Assembly (NCBI GenBank): GCA_002434245.1
Contig: DJJR01000079.1
Coordinates: forward strand, 1-10,089
Length of the DNA: 10,089 nucleotides
Direction of reading: 5' to 3'
Origin: Pelosinus fermentans
GTDB taxonomy: Bacteria; Bacillota; Negativicutes; DSM-13327
Every line of letters begins with the position of its first letter. Positions within the stretch are counted from its first letter, which is position 1. Under the pieces are notes generated by a model. It saw only the letters and a list, made by a program, of their open reading frames with translations, searched no databases and was not told the origin of the DNA. The position numbers were made by a program, and so were the translations under genes. This document shows positions 6,531 through 10,089 of this stretch, piece after piece.

Positions 6531-7379
6531 TTACGGAAATAAATATTTTAATTTGGTTAGTTTAAAAAGGAGACTTGTGAGGGGTAGTGCCAGCACGGAA
6601 ACTAAGATGAGATGGACTGCTGAAATATTTCCCCCAGAGGGAACAAAAATATAATATTGCCCAAGAAACCAATTGAATAGGACTAAAATAACGATCCCCG
6701 TTAACCGATAACGAAATCGTAATTCCAGACCAATACACATCGTAATAATAATACTAGTGATCATTAAATGGAGAGCGAAAAAAAACTGATGATCTTTCTC
6801 TGAATCTAAGAACCAATTAACTTGAAATCTGAATAATTGTCCTCCTTTATTCAGAATAAAGACTATTAAGTTGTGAATGAATGCATATATCATATAAATG
6901 GTAAGGAGCCTAAAAGCTAAAGAAGGCTCCTTGTCATGCAGCCCTCGCCAAATCCATCTGCTAATTGCATAAAGAATGCAAAGCCCAATCCCGGTATAAA
7001 AAGATTTCCACCAGAAGTGCTGATAGATTCCTAGCTCTGTAAAATACCAGTCAATCCCCGTAAAAACAGCCGCAATAGCAATTACATGGTTCCAGGAAAG
7101 TGAAAAAGCATTGATTGCAACAGCAGAAGCCGGTACAATCAATGTATTGGATATATAGGAGCCCAAGTAGTTATCCAGCCTTGCATCCTGCAAAATACCA
7201 GGTAAGTATTGATATCCATTCAATACGATTAAAACGATGATCTCAAAGGGGTGAATCACAGCACTTGTCTGCAAATGCAATACTAAAGTTTTCCAGTCTC
7301 TTTTATAAATGAACGATGCTGTTACAAGAACCAGGCTTATGATGATTAATTCATAGTACCAATAAGCAGAAGGCAACAT
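6531..7379 (-). CDS. Multi-span membrane protein of unknown function
   Basis: I do not recognise this 282-aa protein. It is strongly hydrophobic, with about nine predicted membrane segments (near residues 11-25, 41-60, 77-93, 98-113, 127-144, 157-177, 200-221, 227-247 and 256-275), short loops, and aromatic-rich stretches between spans (GIDWYFTELGIYQHFWWK; NWFLGQYYIF). No transporter, protease or enzyme motif is evident. The ATG at 7379 has GAGGGGG at good distance. It lies 98 nt after the D-2-hydroxyacid dehydrogenase and 55 nt before cblT, all in one direction with no terminator visible between, so it may be co-transcribed with the cobamide salvage pair; whether it contributes to that function is unknown. 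Confidence 0.8.
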   Translation of the reverse strand: MLPSAYWYYELIIISLVLVTASFIYKRDWKTLVLHLQTSAVIHPFEIIVLIVLNGYQYLPGILQDARLDNYLGSYISNTLIVPASAVAINAFSLSWNHVIAIAAVFTGIDWYFTELGIYQHFWWKSFYTGIGLCILYAISRWIWRGLHDKEPSLAFRLLTIYMIYAFIHNLIVFILNKGGQLFRFQVNWFLDSEKDHQFFFALHLMITSIIITMCIGLELRFRYRLTGIVILVLFNWFLGQYYIFVPSGGNISAVHLILVSVLALPLTSLLFKLTKLKYLFP

Positions 7380-7402
7380 TTCAACCCCCTCACCTTTTCA
7401 AT

Positions 7403-7415
7403 ATCGCCATGCGAT
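7403..7415 (-). repeat. Small inverted repeat before the membrane-protein gene
   Basis: ATCGC and GCGAT form a 5-bp stem around CAT, about 12 nt upstream of the ribosome site of the membrane-protein gene. It could be a minor mRNA hairpin affecting initiation; it is short enough to be chance. Confidence 0.2.
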
Positions 7416-7477
7416 CATTGATACTATTACCTGATTGGGATGAAATTAAACAATCCAAATGCAGTTAAAAATAATTC

Positions 7478-8458
7478 TCATTGTTTTCCAATGATCCTGC
7501 TCGCATTCACACAAGCTGCCAGAGGCTTATCTTCCAATCCTGCAAGAAGATTATCGACGGTAAGCTGTGCCATTGCAGTACGAGTTTCTACCGTTGCGCT
7601 GCCGATATGAGGTGTAATGAGAATGTTGGAAAGCGTCAGCAAGGGATGATCCCGGGCCACAGGTTCCGGATCAGTAACATCAAGGGCCGCATAAGCAATT
7701 TCCCCTGTTTGCAAGGCCTCTACCAATGCATCGGTATCCACTACTGGACCTCTTGATACATTAATGAAATAAGCTGTAGATTTCATTTTACGAAACTCTT
7801 CCCTACCAAATAAACCTCTGGTCTCTTGAGACAGAGGAGTCAAGACGATGATCGCATCGGCTTTGTCCAATAGAGTCTCAAAAGATTGATATGCTGCACC
7901 AATCTTGTCATCATCATGACGGCGATTCCGATTATAATAGATCACATTCATGCCAAATGCCTTTGCCCTTTGAGCAACTGCAGCTCCAATTTGCCCCATA
8001 CCGACGATTCCGAGAGTCTTACCAGCAATATCAATACCAAAAGATAACTTATGACCGAGAGCCCAAGAGTTTTCCCTTACAAAATTCCATCCTTCATGAA
8101 TTCTCCGTGCTGAACATAACAAAAGAGAAAATGCCAGGTCAGCAGTGGCATCAACAAGAACTCCCGGCGTGTTGCCAAAGGGTACATTGTATTTCGAACA
8201 AGCTTCAATATCAACATTGTCATATCCCACAGCCATCTGAGCGATCACTTTGAGCCTCGGTGCATTCTGCAACAATTCCTCATTTACTGCAACACTATTA
8301 TTTACAATCAGACCTTCAGCATCGGAAACCCATTCCAATAAAATATCTCGGGGAATATCATTTTCTTTCTTCCATTGCTTAACACTGCAAAAATTTTGCA
8401 GTCGCTCTAATGCTGGAGTCATCAGTCCACCAATGACTACTACATTCGGTTTGCTCAT
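7478..8458 (-). CDS. D-2-hydroxyacid dehydrogenase (glyoxylate/hydroxypyruvate reductase type)
   Basis: Cytoplasmic NAD(P)H-dependent reductase of 2-keto acids. With the 326-aa start, the substrate-binding part holds VGYDNVD and GNTPGVLVDATAD, the dinucleotide fold holds GMGQIG (153-158), and the catalytic triad is Arg236 (NVSRGP), Glu265 (DVTDPEP) and His284 (TPHIGSA). These patterns and ~325-aa length are those of the glyoxylate/hydroxypyruvate reductase branch (GyaR/GhrB-like). After strand 2 the sequence is YYNRNRR, with no acidic residue, which favours NADPH over NADH. The ATG at 8458 is chosen because GAGGTG lies 6 nt upstream; an in-frame GTG at 8467 overlaps that site. The context (a membrane protein and cblTS downstream) does not identify the substrate. 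Confidence 0.92.
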   Translation of the reverse strand: MSKPNVVVIGGLMTPALERLQNFCSVKQWKKENDIPRDILLEWVSDAEGLIVNNSVAVNEELLQNAPRLKVIAQMAVGYDNVDIEACSKYNVPFGNTPGVLVDATADLAFSLLLCSARRIHEGWNFVRENSWALGHKLSFGIDIAGKTLGIVGMGQIGAAVAQRAKAFGMNVIYYNRNRRHDDDKIGAAYQSFETLLDKADAIIVLTPLSQETRGLFGREEFRKMKSTAYFINVSRGPVVDTDALVEALQTGEIAYAALDVTDPEPVARDHPLLTLSNILITPHIGSATVETRTAMAQLTVDNLLAGLEDKPLAACVNASRIIGKQ

Positions 8459-8510
8459 CCTCAACACCTCATCTTATTTTCAATATCTATATTTCTTCTA
8501 TTTGCCAAAT

Positions 8511-8666
8511 CTATATAAAATCCTGCATGGCAATAGGACTCTTTAATGATTCTGGACATAAAAACCAGAAGTCTTCACTGCTAGCAGCTGCAACTCCTGG
8601 CAGTATGTCATCCAGCTTTTTCATGGCTCCCCATCTATCGCATAATGAATCCATCCAATCAATTGG
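8511..8666 (-). pseudogene. 51-codon in-frame extension after a TAG
   Basis: Directly after the TAG (8667-8669) that ends the 96-aa ORF, the same frame stays open for 51 codons and ends in another TAG (8511-8513). The translation is protein-like, with content such as DWMDSLCDRWGAMKKLDD and EDFWFLCPESL, rich in Trp, Asp and Leu. An internal ATG (8654) could start a 47-residue product, but it has no convincing ribosome site. The most likely explanation is one longer gene (about 148 codons) split by a nonsense mutation, or a separate tiny gene; translational readthrough is less likely. Not recognised as a known family. Confidence 0.45.
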
Positions 8667-8957
8667 CTACATATCATATAGCTCCCTAGCCAATTGATGA
8701 TTTGAAATACTTGTATTCATAAAGCCTAGTGCCTTCCAAAAATCACATTTAAACTTTTCCATGATTATATGTATTGTTAGACCTTCCACCTTAAACTCAT
8801 CTACGATTGTTCGATCTGCCAGATAGGCATCAAGTACTCTTTGTAAACTTGCATCAATGATATTTAACTCATTAAAAATCATGTCTATCTCACCTTCATC
8901 TGAATACCCTTCTTCTAACAGTATCTTTTTTACAACAGCTTCATCAAAAACAATCAC
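8667..8957 (-). CDS. Small acidic protein of unknown function (GTG start)
   Basis: 96-aa soluble protein I do not recognise. It is acidic and mostly helical in appearance (DEAVVKKILLEEGYSDEGEIDMIFNEL at the start), without membrane segments, metal-binding motif or obvious DNA-binding helix-turn-helix. The GTG start at 8957 is supported by GGAGG seven nt upstream; a nearby ATG (8959) is in another frame and stops at once. A 47-aa ORF ends 25 nt upstream in the same direction, and the same frame continues past its TAG stop for another 51 codons, so the true protein may be longer in relatives. Two small genes with good ribosome sites and a palindrome upstream resemble a small regulatory or toxin-antitoxin-like cassette, but no member shows a known signature. 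Confidence 0.65.
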   Translation of the reverse strand: MIVFDEAVVKKILLEEGYSDEGEIDMIFNELNIIDASLQRVLDAYLADRTIVDEFKVEGLTIHIIMEKFKCDFWKALGFMNTSISNHQLARELYDM

Positions 8958-8982
8958 ATTTTTCCCTCCTGCTCATTTTTAT

Positions 8983-9126
8983 TTATCCCTTGACCTTATT
9001 GTGCAGTAATTTCCTTTTTATTATCTTTATTTGGTTAATAATGGTCTCTTTAGCTATCATGCAATTAATAAAAGATTTGTCTTTTTGATCGTTCTTACCA
9101 TTAGGATAAACCATTTTGAGAGTCAT
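8983..9126 (-). CDS. 47-aa basic small protein of unknown function
   Basis: Short ORF of 48 codons including TAA (8983-8985). The ATG at 9126 has AGGAGAGG a few nt upstream, as good as any ribosome site in the window. The product is basic, with a C-terminal run IKIIKRKLLHNKVKG, and could bind nucleic acid or a partner protein, but it matches nothing I know. It ends 25 nt before the GTG of the 96-aa gene, so the two are probably co-transcribed. A 16-bp palindrome lies about 28-43 nt upstream of its start. Support is the ribosome site and position only. Confidence 0.5.
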   Translation of the reverse strand: MTLKMVYPNGKNDQKDKSFINCMIAKETIINQIKIIKRKLLHNKVKG

Positions 9127-9153
9127 TACCTCTCCTAAAAGGTGTAGATTTTG

Positions 9154-9169
9154 ATATTTCATGAAATAT
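9154..9169 (-). promoter_or_regulatory. 16-bp palindrome upstream of the small-gene cassette
   Basis: ATATTTCATGAAATAT is a perfect palindrome lying 28 nt before the ATG of the 47-aa ORF, where an operator for that cassette would be expected. No clear -35/-10 pair can be assigned. The stretch between it and the HxlR gene holds only a probable terminator. Confidence 0.4.
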
Positions 9170-9249
9170 TAATACAAAAATAACCCTGTATCTTTGGCTT
9201 ACTCAAGATTCTTTCACACCGACTTCATATTTCTATCTTCGGTATAGGA

Positions 9250-9283
9250 TAAGAAAAGAACTGATGTGCTCAATACACGTCAG
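9250..9283 (-). terminator. Probable terminator after the HxlR regulator
   Basis: On the minus strand CTGACGTG and CACATCAG pair around a 7-nt loop with a single A-C mismatch, followed by TTCTTTTCTTAT, about 30 nt past the regulator stop. The stem is modest and the T-tract interrupted. Confidence 0.5.
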
Positions 9284-9312
9284 CCCCGCAAAATTCCTAT
9301 TCCTTCTTCGGT

Positions 9313-9642
9313 TTACTCTTTATCGATATGCTTCTCTCCCCATTGGTACATGAGATCCAGAATGGGAATTAACGTTTTGCCTTCATTGGTTAACGAATAC
9401 TCAACTTTAGGAGGTACTTCATTATATTGTTCTCGATGAACTAATTTACTCGCTTCCAATTCCTTTAGCTGTTTGCTTAATGTTTTATGTGCAATCGGCT
9501 GCAGCTCTTCTCTCAATTTGTTATACCGTATTACTTCGGCTTTATAAATTTCCCACAGGATAATCCACTTCCATTTACCTTCCACTGCTGACATGGTGTA
9601 GTACATGGGACATTTCCCAAACTTACTCTCAAAATCTACCAT
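9313..9642 (-). CDS. HxlR-family (DUF24) redox-type transcriptional regulator
   Basis: 109-aa winged-helix DNA-binding protein. The family signature is clear: an N-terminal cysteine (GKCPMYYTM, Cys11), then WKWIILWEI, YNKLREEL (recognition helix region), HKTLSKQLKEL, and the wing VEYSLTNEGKTLIPIL. The early cysteine is the thiol switch used by YodB/HypR-type members that sense quinones, diamide or hypochlorite, so a redox or electrophile response is plausible. The start at 9642 is set by GGGAGG six nt upstream; a TTG further up in frame has no support and would translate through the operator. It is divergent from a flavodoxin-like reductase gene, the usual target of such regulators (compare YodB and azoreductase in Bacillus). 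Confidence 0.88.
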   Translation of the reverse strand: MVDFESKFGKCPMYYTMSAVEGKWKWIILWEIYKAEVIRYNKLREELQPIAHKTLSKQLKELEASKLVHREQYNEVPPKVEYSLTNEGKTLIPILDLMYQWGEKHIDKE

Positions 9643-9654
9643 TGATAGCCTCCC

Positions 9655-9678
9655 TATACTAACCAAAAGGTTAGTATA
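9655..9678. promoter_or_regulatory. Operator-like inverted repeat for the HxlR regulator
   Basis: TATACTAACC and GGTTAGTATA are perfect 10-bp arms around AAAA, 12 nt upstream of the regulator's ATG. The TACT/AGTA ends resemble the TACT-AGTA pattern of YodB-type operators. It overlaps the leader or promoter of the regulator gene, fitting self-repression, and lies about 20 nt upstream of the -35 of the divergent reductase gene. Confidence 0.7.
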
Positions 9679-9696
9679 TAACAAATATGTTCATAC

Positions 9697-9725
9697 TTGA
9701 TTATCTTCCCATAAGAATATATACT
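9697..9725 (+). promoter_or_regulatory. Candidate sigma-A promoter of the FMN reductase gene
   Basis: TTGATT (9697-9702) and TATACT (9720-9725) are separated by 17 nt, giving a start near 9732 and a leader of about 38 nt. A further short inverted repeat (ACTTTG-N5-CAAAGT, 9723-9739) overlaps the -10 and start site and might bind a regulator. Confidence 0.5.
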
Positions 9726-9769
9726 TTGAAACACAAAGTCAAGATTGAATTTAAGGAAGGTAGATTTAT

Positions 9770-10089
9770 ATGAAAATAATAGCAATCAATGGAAGTCCGA
9801 GAAAGACTAAAAATACTGCAACTTTGCTCAAGAAAGCACTTGAAGGCGCAGCATCTCATGGAGCTGAAACAGAATTAATTCATCTTTACGACTTAGATTA
9901 CAAAGGGTGCATCAGCTGTTTTGCCTGTAAATTGAAAAATGGTAAAAACTATGGAAAATGTGCTTTTAAAGACGGATTAACACCGCTTCTCGAAAAAGCA
10001 GCAACCTCAGATGCAATTATTCTTGGTTCGCCAATCTATTTTGAATCAGTTACTGGTAATATGAGATCTTTTATCACGAGTGTTGATTA
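9770..10089 (+). CDS. Flavodoxin-like NADPH-dependent FMN reductase, interrupted
   Basis: The only rightward gene. It begins MKIIAINGSPRK, the FMN-phosphate loop of the WrbA/IsiW-like flavodoxin-fold reductases, preceded by AAGGAAGG. A four-cysteine segment follows (GCISCFACK ... GKC, about residues 44-64), typical of clostridial members that may bind an extra metal or disulfide, then the FMN-ring motif GSPIYFESVTGNMRSF. Family members continue from here with a variant of LERL and reach about 180-200 aa; this one turns into I-T-S-V-D and then the first two bases of a codon that would be TAA if the sequence follows the other window end. The product would be about 106 aa and lack the C-terminal half of the fold, so it is probably inactive. 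It is divergent from an HxlR regulator, which likely controls it. Confidence 0.85.
   Translation, partial: MKIIAINGSPRKTKNTATLLKKALEGAASHGAETELIHLYDLDYKGCISCFACKLKNGKNYGKCAFKDGLTPLLEKAATSDAIILGSPIYFESVTGNMRSFITSVD
10070..10089 (+). repeat. Right copy of 20-bp inverted terminal repeat
   Basis: TTTATCACGAGTGTTGATTA, identical in inverted orientation to bases 2-21. It contains the abnormal end of the FMN reductase gene in the same reading frame as in atoE. Only the matching T run at its inner edge could be chance; the remaining 17 bases mark the shared element. Confidence 0.7.

Noticed and set aside
767..8546. Open frames on the plus strand under the minus-strand genes
   Set aside because: They lie opposite well-supported genes, lack ribosome sites and give translations without family features.
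8667..8669. Pyrrolysine at the TAG
   Set aside because: No pylT/pylS genes, no insertion context and no methyltransferase similarity; a nonsense mutation or separate ORF is simpler.
9208..9246. ACCGA/TCGGT inverted repeat as a second terminator
   Set aside because: Only 5-bp arms with a long loop and no T-run.
9643..9684. TTG start extending the HxlR regulator by 14 residues
   Set aside because: No ribosome site, and the extension would run through the operator; ATG at 9642 has GGGAGG and matches the family N-terminus.
1..10089. CRISPR arrays, tRNA or rRNA genes, phage genes
   Set aside because: No regularly spaced repeats, cloverleaf-like sequences, rRNA segments or phage-type proteins were seen on either strand.

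Overview
The window looks like a chromosomal fragment of an anaerobic, low-to-moderate GC Firmicute. A Negativicutes or Desulfitobacterium-type Clostridium is my best guess, because it carries a sigma-54 activator with a PAS sensor, an acetoacetate-type carboxylate catabolic operon, alpha-ribazole salvage genes and a Cys-rich flavodoxin-like reductase with an HxlR regulator. Strong AGGAGG-like ribosome sites and alternative GTG/TTG starts fit the same group. Every gene except the last partial one lies on the minus strand.

Reading in the direction of transcription from the right: at 9770-10089 a flavodoxin-like FMN reductase (plus strand, broken at the window end) is divergent from a redox-type HxlR regulator (9313-9642), and a 24-bp inverted repeat lies between them. 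Next comes a small cassette I do not recognise: a 47-residue ORF, a 96-residue ORF, and a 51-codon extension in the same frame behind a single TAG. Then follow a D-2-hydroxyacid dehydrogenase, an unrecognised multi-span membrane protein, and the cblT-cblS pair (alpha-ribazole uptake and phosphorylation), which ends in a strong terminator.

The left half is one regulatory and catabolic unit. A PAS/AAA+/TyrR-type-HTH sigma-54 activator (3447-4997) is followed by a perfect 40-bp palindrome, then a near-consensus -24/-12 promoter, then the last ~22-30 codons of a lost thiolase. After these come a BKACE (beta-keto acid cleavage) enzyme, a 3-hydroxyacyl-CoA/3-hydroxyacid dehydrogenase and an AtoE-type short-chain fatty acid transporter. 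The simplest reading is oxidation of a 3-hydroxy acid to a 3-keto acid, then cleavage with acetyl-CoA to acetoacetate plus a new acyl-CoA, with AtoE moving acetoacetate or a short-chain acid. The substrate is unknown: the residue that binds the amino group in the lysine-pathway enzyme Kce is Trp here.

The two window ends carry the same 20-bp sequence in inverted orientation. In both end genes the normal reading frame switches at this sequence to the same ending (F-I-T-S-V-D, then stop). This looks like two copies of one mobile-element end interrupting atoE and the reductase, or an assembly boundary in such a repeat.
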